Origin: Ifrita kowaldi
Taxonomy: Eukaryota > Chordata > Aves > Passeriformes > Cinclosomatidae
Assembly: GCA_013398055.1 (NCBI GenBank)
Contig: VZRS01006544.1
Location: forward strand, 496,258-560,257
Direction of reading: 5' to 3'
DNA length: 64,000 bases
Part shown: positions 38,501-49,460 of the stretch, piece by piece
Layout of the letters: the number at the start of each line of letters is the position of its first letter
Numbering within the stretch: position 1 is the stretch's first letter
Notes under the pieces: generated by a model
Seen by the model: only the letters and a program-made list of their open reading frames with translations
Database searches by the model: none
What the model was told of the DNA's origin: nothing
Program-made: the position numbers and the translations under genes

Positions 38501-41500
38501 CTGTATTCTTAAGAGAATTATGGGCTGGTGGCGAGGCACTGTGCAACCATGTGAACATCTTCATGAATATAGAGACTACAGTCACTGATAGCTTGGAGTT
38601 GTGACGAAGGAGTGTAGAGGAAGATCACACCAGCAGACCTGATTCCTGGGGACTTGAACACTTATCCTTCATGGGGGATTGGCATTCAAACTCAGCTTAA
38701 TTCACTGGTCTGAAGATGAGTGAACAGTGATGATGGTGTCCTGTTGGGAGATACTTATGACCTTCACCTGGCTGATGACACAAACAAAGAACATGCCAAT
38801 GATTTGCATGAATCATAGCACAAAACGCTCAGGTTTGTTCCACCAAAATTTCCCAGAAGGCAATATTGATCTGAGGTTGCCTTTAAAATAAAAATCTGAC
38901 CACTCTAGACTTAAAACGTCTTTGTCAACCTTGCGAATAATAATCAGAAGCTCTTTTCCCTTCTCTTACCCATGTTTGTTTAGTTGCATAAAATAATTTT
39001 GAAACAGTGTTGTCTTTCTGTCAGGTCAGACCACAGCTCAAATAGCAGCAGTTCTGTGACAAATAAACCTCTCAGGAGTCATGGACCAGAAAGCAAATGA
39101 GAGATCATAAATAGGTGATGGATGAAAGTATGTTACCAAATTGTGATAACTTTCAGTCCTGGTAGTGGCACCCAATGGACGGCCAATGTGACTTCACGCT
39201 GTCTGGGCCTGTGGGTGTTACAGAGAGGGCCAGCCCCTGAGAGGTAAGTTAATGTAATTTACATACAGCACTGCTGACTAGGGCCAAAGGCAAAGTAGAA
39301 GAATTGAATGACACAGAGAACTTCTAAGGAAAGAGAAAACCTTTCTCACTAGTTGAGGACTAGCAGCAGTCAAAGTCTTCTCTTAGCTGCTGGCTGTGCT
39401 CATTTCATGTCGTACACAAATTGGACCAGCACAGCCCAGATGGATTTGCTTTGGGTGTCTGGACAAAACCAAGGACTTATGATGTCACAAAAGCCACAAG
39501 GCTTTATTTGATGACACTAGTTCTTCGGGCCAGAGCTGATATCCTGATTGTGGGACAGAGAGGAAAAAGGTGGACCCTCACTGCAGTTTCTTGGTGGATG
39601 GGCAGAAAAACCTGTCCTTCAGCACGTTCATTTCAGCTCAGTAGTGCATGGCCCTTAAGTCCAGCAAGGGGAAAACCTTGGGCAAAGAAAAAGAAATATT
39701 GTTCTGTGCATTTTCTTCAACATGTTGAACTGTGTCATGATCTTATCCATTCATAGAAAAATTGCTGCCATTTTTTTCATGCAATTTGTCACTTGAGACC
39801 TATATTTTCATCCTTTGAATTTTGCCAGTCATTTCAAGAGTTTCAACACTGAGAAAAACATCTTATCTCCATAACATCACAACAAAGGAGTTACCTCTTC
39901 CAATTTCAGACCCAATCTAACAATTTATCAGAGCAAATCTTATATAAGATTTCTGAGTGATTTATTTTTGTTGACATTAAAATATTTTCTTATTTACAGG
40001 TTCAATATTTCTGCTAATGTTGCATTTCCGACACTATCTGCATGGTGGATGCTTCAATTTTTTCCTTCATGGGTGGAAATTGGTGACAATAGGAACTGTA
40101 GCTATTCGTGCTTTTTCAAAAAGGGTAGTTGTACAGAAAAAAATGTCCTGCATTTCCAGCATAATAGTGAACATACTTGCTTAATGTGTGATTCTACTGT
40201 GCTCACAAAATGTATATGCCTTCCCTGGCCAGAAAAAACCCTAATGGAAGAAATTCTTCAGGAGGAAGGAGGTATATTACTATAACTGTTGAGTTCTGTA
40301 AATGTGCAATGTACAATTTTGGCTAAATTTTTAACAGTTTGAATCACATTTAAATTTTGCCTTTTTTTCTCACAAAATTCTTGTTATGACAGCTTGCATA
40401 TTTTCATACTAAGATTTATTTCCTTCCCTTTCCTTAATATTCCCCAGAGACAGCAAAACAGTTTGACTACTATTAAACATGTATTTTATATTGGAGCCCA
40501 AATATTTGATTGAATTGGTTGTTTCAGTGACTTAATCACCTAATCCTTGAGATTCTGTTTCTGTGATAGAAATTGTCCGTGAGTTTGGAAGATCAGTTTC
40601 ATTGCTGGAGACTGGAAATAATCTCCTTCCAAATGACATAAATAGTTGAACAATTCAGGAAAAATATGCCCTGAATGTACATCCAATGCAAACTTTGGCT
40701 TAAATAAGTCAGATCATGTCTGTTTTTCTTTAAGTTCATTTTTGTAGAATACTAAGTGTGTGCTTGAGTTATATTTCAGGATTATGACATTATTAAAATT
40801 ATGCTTTTGTGCGTATATGCTCAAAGCCACATTTATGATTTTTTTCACCAAGCGTAGTCTTATATTGCTTAGATTAAAGATAATGTTGCAAACTGCTCAT
40901 TTTTAAACAGATGCAATCAATATCACAAACTTCCAACATCTGCAGTGCAGAAACAGAGAGAACCTGGAGGGTTGAGGCTTTCCAAAAGGAAATATCATGA
41001 GATAAAAGTGAATTAATGTTTGGAAACTACATCTCATATATTTGTCTTAAAGATGGATTCTAGATAAAATCTCATCCGCCTTTCTATTTCTATTAAAATA
41101 AAGCATGTTCTTTAATGGTTAATAACAGCATTATTCAGAATCTATGTATTAGTAAATGTTCTATGTTTTAAATGGTTTTTATAATTGCTGGTTGGTGAGT
41201 GAATATCAAACCTGGCAAACCTGAGTAGTGCTCACTCAGCTCCTCGGTTTGGCTGAAAAGAGAGCCAAAACACGTTCTTGAAACTGAAGGAGAAAACCTG
41301 AGGTGTGGCACAGAGCAAGAGCAGGGAGTAGATGTGCTCCATAAAAAGGTCCTTTGCCTGCTTTTCTAGTAGTATTCACATTTAACACACAGTAATGTTT
41401 TTGGAAGTGGTAATTTTACGGCAAATCCAAGGATGTAAAGACCCAAGTTATGTTACAGCACTAACAGCAGAAAAAAGCCTTGTCATAATGCCAGGAATTC

Positions 41501-44500
41501 TCTTGGAAACTTTAGGTGAGGACTTTGGGGAGGTAAGGAGGAGGTTTGTGGCTGTGTGGTGAAGGCGCTGCTTCCCCACTGCCCACCAACCTGGCCTTGG
41601 GGATTGTAACATCAGACATTCTGAGCAAACCCAAGGGGAGGGCACAGCAAACTCAGCATCTGAACATGAGATCCAGTGTCTTCAACAGCACCACCATTTA
41701 CGGGACCTTTTCCTGTGTGACTGCTAGGAAATCAAAGGCTGGCCCAGTGGAAGGCAGCCTGACTCTCTGTGCAGCCCTGGGCTGCATTGAGTGGTGTGGG
41801 ATGAGACCCCTGGGCTCCTGCTCCATGCAAGAAGTGAAGGGGAGAGAAGAGTCAGGTCCTGAGAATGAAGGTAGAAGTGAAACAGACACTGCTACTCACC
41901 ATCACAGCAGGTCTGGAGCTTGGTTATTACCATGAAGAGCTGTCCGGGAGCTCGGCTGAGCTCTGCTGGCAGTCGGAGCAGTGGCAGCACTACCTGGAGC
42001 AGTGCAGTGCACAACACTTCTGAAACTCCACCTTTGGAATTAAACTCACTGCAGCATAAAAATTCACAAAATATTTCAGGCTTTGACATCATTTGACATA
42101 GGATTTTTTGGTGACCTTAAAAGGGTGAGGCTGAAGTGATGTGTCAAGTAGGTGGGTACTTCACCAGATCTGCTGCGCAGCCTACTCTGTCGCTAAAAAT
42201 CTAAACAATTATAATTTAGATACAGCCAAACAGATACTGGATTGTTCTCACTTTTTGTAAAATAAATTCACTGCCAGACTGAAACATTGTATGCCAAGTT
42301 TTAGACTGGAGTGCATTTTATGGCTGAGTTATCAACCCCTGGAAGAAAGGCTTGCAATGTAAATGCTGACAGCCAGAGCTGTAACAGAGTGAACGGTATT
42401 GCAATGATATCTCATTTACCTCTAGCAAGGAGCATATAAGAAAAAATAATAATGTGTTCCTGCTGCTACAGATCATTTAATCAGTAAAACTTATCTCTGA
42501 TTTTATTTGGTAGGTTAAAACTGCAAAGGTTGTGCATTGATTAAGCAAGAGTAACAATAGTCTGTATATTCCTCTGCACCACAAGATTTACATATGTACA
42601 TGTGATAAAACATTTAAAATAAAATTTGTTAAAAACAATTTTACAGAAAAGGAAAATTTAGAAAGAACAGAGAAGCATAACAAAAGGTAAGCAAAACTAC
42701 AGCAGCTTCAGCAGAACCATCACAAAAGGCACGCACAGGTGCCTGTTGCATGTAATTGAGTGCCCAAATAGTACCCAGTGCTGCCTTTTTTCCAGATGTG
42801 AATAATTCACAGCAGAAACCCCAGAAATACTCTGTTGTAGCATGACATCTGATTCACTGAGCAGGAAAGACTTGCATTAAGCTGGCAAGTTAAAAATGGG
42901 AGGACAGTTATTCATGGGTAATCTGAAGAGAGCTGTCTAGAAATTTTGGCCGCTGACTGCCAGTCTCTGCCACTACCCACAAATGCAGCACCTCTGGTGG
43001 GGATGTGCCTGGTGCAGAATTTGCTTGATCAAGTTGTCTCTAGGTTGGTCCTGTGCAAGAACCAGTGCCTACGCCTTGGCATTTGGTACTGTGACCTCTC
43101 TGATGTCCATTACTGGGTCTGGTTTGGCAAGCTGCACTGCAGAATAAACCTTCTCATTCTGAGAAGTGGCTTTTTAGGCACTGCTGTCGTTTGTGGATGA
43201 AATATGTTCAGCCTTCTGGAGCAGACAAATAACTCTACCCATGCAATGTACAACATTTTCTCCTGTCCTTTATAAAACTGAAATGACTAAAATAGTATTT
43301 CAGGAGAAGATTTTGCTCTCCTTGCTCCAGTGTGCTTTGGCAGTCGCCACACAGTGAATAGTTTCTCCAACTTCAGTGGAATGCCTCTTGGATGAAGATA
43401 GGGCTCACAGTGAATTTAGCTGGCCTGCTGCTGCTGCAGGAATTCAGGAACACGCTCTTACACATTATACAGGAAAAATTACACAAAAGTCCAACGACAA
43501 GTATATATTGTTGACATTGTATCCAAGAAAAACTATTGTATACATGAAAGAATGTGTCTTCTTGGCACTAGCTGAAATAAGAACAGTCAAGAATTTCTGG
43601 TTTGGGCTCTTTTTAAGTCTTTACATGATGAGACTAAGCAACAGTTTCTGAGCATTTTTGCAACCCTTCCCTGTATTGGTCCTCTTCCCTGTCCCCTTGC
43701 CAACAGCTCTGCACAGCTTGCTGTGTGTCCCCTTGAGCTCTGAGATTTCTGATAAATCCTACATTTTTCTGCTTAGGCACAGGAATCAAATTGGAAAACT
43801 CAGACTGGTTTTCTTTTTTGTAATTTGTTTATTTCTCCACCTACAAAGCAGAGGCAGTCTTTACTCTGTAATTTAATGTCCGCCTCTTTTTCCACCAGGT
43901 TGGTTTGGTATTTCCTTTGTAAACCTCAATTGTTGGCATTAAAAACTTGGCCATTTCAACCCTACTGAACTAAAACTTGGCAGGCAGATTGTCAGCTAGC
44001 ATTTAATTTATTCTACTAAAATATCTTGCTTTTTATGAGTAATCTATGACCAGTCTTTATCCCTGCAATCCTCACAACATTTCTAGGTCTCCTGAAAGTG
44101 AATCACTGGAAGCAACTGGCTTGAAAATACTGCTGACTCCCCTCACAAACACACAAACCAGAGACTGCAGAGCCCAAATTCTGTACCAAAGTGCAGTTTT
44201 TGTTCTGTCTGTCTGTCTGCCTGCAGGCAGCCTTTCTTAATTCTTCTCCATATCAGGCCAAAGTCTCTCAGCAGAAACTGAAAGGTAGACAGTCCTTACC
44301 AAAGTCAGAAGGACAGAGAAGCAAGAAGGCACAGAGTAAATCTCTCCTGGTGCAAGATCTGGGCTGTCTCACCTCAGTGCTCTGGCAAGGTGTTTCCTGT
44401 TAGAAAAGGAGGCATAGCATAAAAGAGTTTCTTCTTCCAGTAATATACAGGAGACTCTAACAGCTAATTATGTTTAAAAATGGTGGGGTCAGGGTGTAGA

Positions 44501-44746
44501 GAGGCCCAGACTAAGCACCATAGAAGCAAAGCTCACCCTAACCCAGAGCAGTAGCTTGCAGCCAGAAGGAATAAGACAAAGTGGCTGTGTTGTTGGGCAG
44601 GTGAGTTAGGAAGTGGGAAAAGCCCTTTACCACTGCCTGTAAAGATAAAAGTGTAAAGTGTACCCAAGTGCACTTCAATGCTGATAATCAGGAGTGAAGA
44701 AAGGTAACTCTGAAAGCTCCCTGTGAGCAAAAGAAGGAATAGGTTT
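35561..44746. other. Unassigned DNA, no gene recognised
   Basis: About 9 kb with no recognisable gene or RNA. It is largely AT-rich, especially 36.2-37.4 kb and 39.8-41.2 kb. A 12-base T run at 37208-37219 followed by ACAGG looks like a 3' splice site in isolation, but no convincing exon follows it. The 163-codon plus-strand frame at 37409-37900 has no domain I know. GC-richer patches at 37.5-37.9 and 41.5-42.0 kb carry overlapping frames on both strands. Confidence 0.6.
44203..44224. repeat. (TCTG)n short tandem repeat
   Basis: About five units of TCTG, the last changed to GCCTG, give a short tetranucleotide microsatellite. It may vary in length between individuals. No nearby gene is recognised. 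Confidence 0.85.
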
Positions 44747-44886
44747 CACAGAATCAGTGAATATTCTGGGCTGGGATGTACCCACAAAGATCACTGAGTC
44801 CACCTTCAGCAAATGGCCTGTTCAGGGATCAAATGCATGACCTTGGCATTACCAGCACCCTGCTCTTACCAATTGAGTTAATCTTT
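44747..44886 (-). mobile_element. TguSINE1-like SINE (tRNA-Ile head, CR1 tail)
   Basis: Read on the minus strand, the element starts with a decayed tRNA-Ile: 'ttaactcaattggtaagagc' (D-arm and A-box region), then 'gggtgctggtaatgccaagg' over the anticodon arm, then 'catttgatccc' at the T-arm/B-box. The anticodon-loop position that is AAT in tRNA-Ile reads GGT here. The second half, with 'ggactcagtgatctttgtgg' and ending 'attctgtg' at the low-coordinate end, is the 3' tail of a CR1 LINE, which lets the SINE borrow CR1 enzymes to move. This tRNA-Ile/CR1 fusion is the design of TguSINE1 from passerine birds. Many substitutions in both promoter boxes indicate an old, silent copy. No clear target-site duplication was found. 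Confidence 0.8.
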
Positions 44887-47040
44887 CTGATAAGAGACAG
44901 TCCTGACCTTTCCTGACCACCAGCTGACATCCCTCAATGTGTGGTTTCTCCAAGTGTGGGTTGACAGTCACTCAGCCCTCTTCCTGGGTAGGTACATCAG
45001 GGTGGCATCCCAGCAGCATGGAGAGCTCACTTTATGTGGACAAACCCTCTGGCAGCCAGCCCTGCTGCCATGGCAAAGTGCAGCACATTCGTCCAGAGCC
45101 AGCTGGTAATTAAAACCTGATCCCAGGGGGAAAAAATAAATATTTTAAGCCAGGAAAAATAAAATAAGTGCTTATTTGTCAAAAAAATGTGGGTAGAATA
45201 AGGAGGAGCTGCTCAAAGGAGTATAGCTAAGGATGATAATATTTAAATTTCTTCCTCAGAAAGCCATGGAGTGGCAAGTGCAAGTCCCATGCTCCCCATC
45301 TCTGATCCCATCACCTCACCAAGGCTATGGAGTTGGTGGGAGCTGGATTCACTTTGGAAGAGCAGGGGGAACAGGGGAAAGGCTTCCTGACCATGATCTT
45401 GACACAAGATTCCTGGGAAATGTAGCAGACACTACCTGATTCCTGGCAAATCACACATACAGGTAATAGCAGTTTTTAAAGGAAGGCCTCTTCTGTAACT
45501 GCCCATTTTGGAGGGGAAGGAGGTACTCAGAGCACTGTGGTTTAACTGCTGAGTAGCAGCTCCACTTTTGGTCTGCTAGCAGTGAAAGGCTGCCTGGGTT
45601 CATGGTGCACCTTAAGTTCTCGCTGATTGACATGGGAAAAACTGTTCAAAGCCTACTATGCTAGGATGGATGACTATTTTTCTGAACCCAGTTGCAGGGT
45701 ATTCTCTTGGGATAGGTGGCACACCATCTGACTCATCTGCTAGTAGGGTGTGCTGCTAAGTGACCTCAAGTTAAATAAACTTGAATTCCTCAGTCATGAC
45801 TGAGGGATAATGAGGAAAGTTCCCTTCAGCTCTGCAAGTAGCTTCTGCAGGTGTTGGACATCTGGAACTCCCTCAGCTCCCAAAATCTATTAACCATGGA
45901 GAAGAGAACAGACTGAGTAGATTGTTGTGGGTTTGGATGAAACAGGAAATCAGAGCCCTTTCTGATGAACAAACACTGCTCATAAGTGCTTGCTACAATT
46001 GCTGTTCCCATGCTAAATGACTTCTCTCTAGAAGTTACCACAAAGTCTTTGCTTTTCATGAAAACCATATAAGCAGAACAAGTTACCTGGTCAGGACAGT
46101 CCACATAAAACACTCAAATAAATTCTCAGGCAGGTGAGTAATTTATTTCTTCACATGTCAGGAAAACAGAATACATGTATAAAGCCACATAATTCTGTAA
46201 AGATAACTTGTGCTGAAATTCAACAAAGCATGTTATTTTTAGTAGTTGCGGATCATAAGTGGACATTTTACAGAGAAACCTACAAAAGCTAGTTGTGCTT
46301 TCTGGTAGTAATTACCTCCCACAAATATGACTCACTTCTGCAGTTTAAATGCAATGGTTTAGTGTCCCAAAATCAACAGTTTTATAAATAAATCTCTGAA
46401 TCACAGACTGAATGCCTGAAGTGTTTAAATATTTCTTACTGGCCTGGGAAGTAGTTTGCGTTTAAGGTTTTTCTTCATAACAAATTCCCAGTGAGCAGGA
46501 CTGACACCAAAGGGGACTGAATACAGAAAAGGTAGGCAGGCTGCAGTGATATAGGCTGCTCCAGAGTTCTGGAGCAGAATAGTATAAACTAAGTTTTCTC
46601 AGTCGTTAGTATTTCTGCTAACAAGAATTGGGATTACCAAGATAGATGTGAATAGGACCCACAGGAAGGAATCAAATTCTACTGTTTCACAGCATCCTCT
46701 TCTATGGAAAGTGTACCAGGAACTGGGGTTGCCTTGCTCTATGCAGAACTGGGGGGACTATTTCAGGTCTCCTGGGGGTGTGGATCATCTCCATAAGAAA
46801 TGAGAAATGACCATAAAAGAAGAGGCCTCTCCTCAAAAGGCCAGCAAGGCAAAAAAAGAAAATCATTTCACTTTCCAAGATAATCAGATTTTATGTGGCG
46901 AAAACCACAGTTAATATAATAGTTAATAACTATAGTTAACTTGTAGTTTTGGTTTTTTTTTGAAATGACATGAGGTTTTTCGCCTCAATGCACTCAGGTT
47001 TGCTTCCTGCCTGACGTTTAGCACAGAAGTGCTCCTGCAG
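44887..47040. other. Unassigned DNA, no gene recognised
   Basis: About 2 kb downstream of the SINE with no recognisable gene or repeat. It contains A-rich stretches (for example 45125-45190) and short frames of no evident meaning. The last part, 46.85-46.98 kb, is AT-rich and ends abruptly at the CpG-rich block. Confidence 0.6.
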
Positions 47041-47041
47041 G

Positions 47042-47285
47042 AGGGCGATCGCTGCCGTTGCGGCGCATCCGCGGTCCCACCGGGAATGCGCTTACACGGT
47101 CGAGGGAGCAGAGCTGCATCAGGCATCCTCCGTCCCGCCTGCTGCTGCTGCTGCTCAACATCAGCTTTCAGCTTTTCTGGATTCGCTTCCTGCTCTGCAG
47201 CTGTTCCCGCGGCCGGCCTGGAATTGGCAGGACACGGGGAAACACATCGGCTCTGCGGCNGAGCGGCGCACGGACCGCTGCAAAA
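47042..47285. promoter_or_regulatory. Small CpG island-like cluster with CTG/CAG run
   Basis: Roughly two dozen CpG dinucleotides fall in about 240 bases, against very few in the surrounding kilobases. The block holds five CTG units at 47139-47153 (CAG on the minus strand) and an ambiguous base at 47260. Such clusters in birds often mark promoters or first exons. Both strands are open through much of it: the minus frame (46923-47297) contains a poly-Gln run, and one plus frame would read a Leu-rich stretch. Neither product is recognised. I call it a possible promoter/5' exon; a GC-rich insertion or an isolated unmethylated patch are alternatives. Confidence 0.4.
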
Positions 47286-47347
47286 GGGGGAAAACAAAGA
47301 AAAAGAACATCAATCTCACCTGTGGAGCTTCACCCAAAGGAAAATTA

Positions 47348-47416
47348 GCTCTCTCAGAAAAAAAAAAACAAAAAAACAAACCAAAACCAACACAAACCCA
47401 CAAAAACCCCATGAAT
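47348..47416. repeat. A/C-rich low-complexity tract
   Basis: A run of AAAAC, CAAAAC and CCAAAAC-like words directly follows the CpG-rich block. Similar A/C-rich runs occur at about 55085-55135 and 62310-62335, and the complementary G/T type at about 26.63 kb. It is simple low-complexity DNA. Confidence 0.8.
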
Positions 47417-48894
47417 TTTTGTTGTGTCCTTTTGTGGATTCTTCTAATTTTACTGCACATTAAACTCAGATTTTCCCCAGTTAGACAGGAAAAAAAAAAA
47501 AAACAACTCAACAAAAATACCGAAACCCGTCCCTCCCCTAGCTGACATTGCCATACCAGCATGGCTTGCTTGACTAGAGGTGACCTAAATAATACTAATC
47601 TGATCAGATAGAAAAGCAGAAATACTTATACGCGTACACATGTCAAAAGTCAGTTAACTTGGAAAACAAAACCACACAGATGACAAGAAATGCAGATACA
47701 CAGTTGAAATACATAAACCATCTATCTTTATTTAATTACGATCTGTCAGTTAAAATCACTACTGAATGTGGGATTTCTGCTGAGAAGTTATGTATCATAA
47801 GTGACAGCACAGAACATGCAGTCCTTTTTATTTATATTTAATTAGACAAAAAAATTACAGAGAAAAAGGGAAAGGCAAGAGAACAGAAAGCTGAAGAAAT
47901 AGAGCCGAATAAAAGAAAGAGAGAGAGAAGCAGGAACATTTTAGATGGATCATCCACTAGCAATTAATCAAAGATTTCTAAAAAGTTCAAGCCCAGACTC
48001 TGCAGCCTTATCTTGGCTAAGAAGTCTCAATGTGATCTACAAAACAGCCCACTTACGAGTAAATGCATTCACCTCTTGGCTGACTCATCCTCAGACATTT
48101 GCCTTTCTCCTTTATTTATGTTTCAGCTGCTGTAAAATCTCTAATGCTTCTTCAAGCCCACCTTTGTGGAACACACGGATCAGTGCTGTTCCTACGGCAT
48201 GGCCACTCAGAGACCTGCTGTACCAGCCCCAAAAGCAGCAAAATCTCCACCTGTGAGTTTTTAGAATTTTATTGGTAACAGGACAGTGAATATATTTTCT
48301 CTTTCATCTTACCTCCAGCAACCAGAGAGTGATAACCTTGTCAGGCTCAGTTATATCCATTTACATCTATTTTATCTAGAAATAGATGTTCCTTTGATAT
48401 TATGCAAGCAAAGATTAGAACAAAGCACATCATTACAAATATTGTGAGGCTCCATTTTTGATGACTGTGCACAATATACTTTAATCAATTGTATAAACTT
48501 CCTACAGTGATTCCCTGTGATCCACAGACTCTGTGAGTGTTGCCAGCCACCACAACACTTGCTTTCCACAAGCTGCCTGCCCTGGTGCAGTTAGCAGGCA
48601 CACACTGCCTAAGACTTACAGAATTAATGCAATTTCAGAAAGTGCAAGGCCTCCTGATTCTTCTACTTAGAGTTTTACATTATTATTTTGCATAAAATAC
48701 CAGTGCCTTGAAGAGAATCAATAGATAAGGTGGCACCATCAACATAGCTTTTTTTTTTCCCCAGAAAAAGTCAGGAAGGGGGAGTGAGGTACTAGAAATG
48801 AGCAGAAACTTAAAAGTAGAAAGTGTGAGATCAAGAATTTCAACTAACAAGAACAAAATGGAAACAACAGAGAAGCGAGATAAGCATGAACTTG
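47417..48894. other. Unassigned AT-rich DNA
   Basis: No gene is recognised. It has a 14-base A run at 47490-47503 and A/G-rich DNA at about 47.85-47.94 kb. The rest is ordinary AT-rich sequence up to the CR1 relic. Confidence 0.6.
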
Positions 48895-49460
48895 CTGGCT
48901 GATCACAGGATTAGCGCAGCCGAGACAGGATTGTCCCAATAAATTACAAACATGATTATAGGATGCAAAACCTGATCACAGGATACAGAAAAGCATTGGC
49001 AGTACATAGGAAGAATTCAGGCCCTTGTCCAAGGCACTGGACACCTCTCCTGCCATCTTTTGTATAACTGGGATGCTCACATTCAGAAAAGACAAAAGTC
49101 AAATTGCGATAGGTGCAGAGTAAGGCAGTGAGGTTAAGCAGTTTATTTTATGAGTAAACTACCTTATGAGACTACAAAAACCCATGGCCAAATAAAGCCA
49201 GAGAGGAGATATGATTGCTGTCTTTAAATCTCTCCTATTCATGTTATTGATGCTAAGCAAAAAAAACAGGCGCAGATCTAGAAATACCATAGCAATGAAA
49301 CACATTTGCAGAACTGAATAGGTTTGACTTTTCTGAAGAACACTTGAGAGCTATGCGGGCACACCAGCCTTCCCAAGGCTCAGCCAGAGATTTCAGACTG
49401 GCCCAATTAGCATAGAGATGGAGTGTGTCTTAAGAAGAGTTGGCAGATTACTGATATCTG
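48895..49460 (+). mobile_element. CR1 LINE relic, C-terminal part of ORF2
   Basis: A decayed plus-strand CR1 fragment covering sequence after the reverse-transcriptase core. The 22 codons at 49028-49093 read SKALDTSPAIFCITGMLTFRKD. They line up with the CR1 hallmark of the type Y-K-A-L-V-R-P-H-L-E-Y-C-V-Q-F-W-S-P-M-F-K-K-D, with one codon lost and most residues changed. It continues in the right order with 'gtgcagagtaaggcagt' (about 49.12 kb), 'accttatgag' (about 49.16 kb) and 'gaggagatatgattgctgtc' (49203-49222). Downstream similarity fades toward 49.46 kb and the 3' tail is not visible. Indels break the frame, so it is non-functional. It is the best preserved CR1 order of the three relics in the window. 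Confidence 0.8.

Noticed and set aside
44747..44886. Functional tRNA-Ile gene
   Set aside because: The tRNA-like part is mutated at the anticodon and both promoter boxes and is fused to a CR1 tail, so it is a SINE copy.
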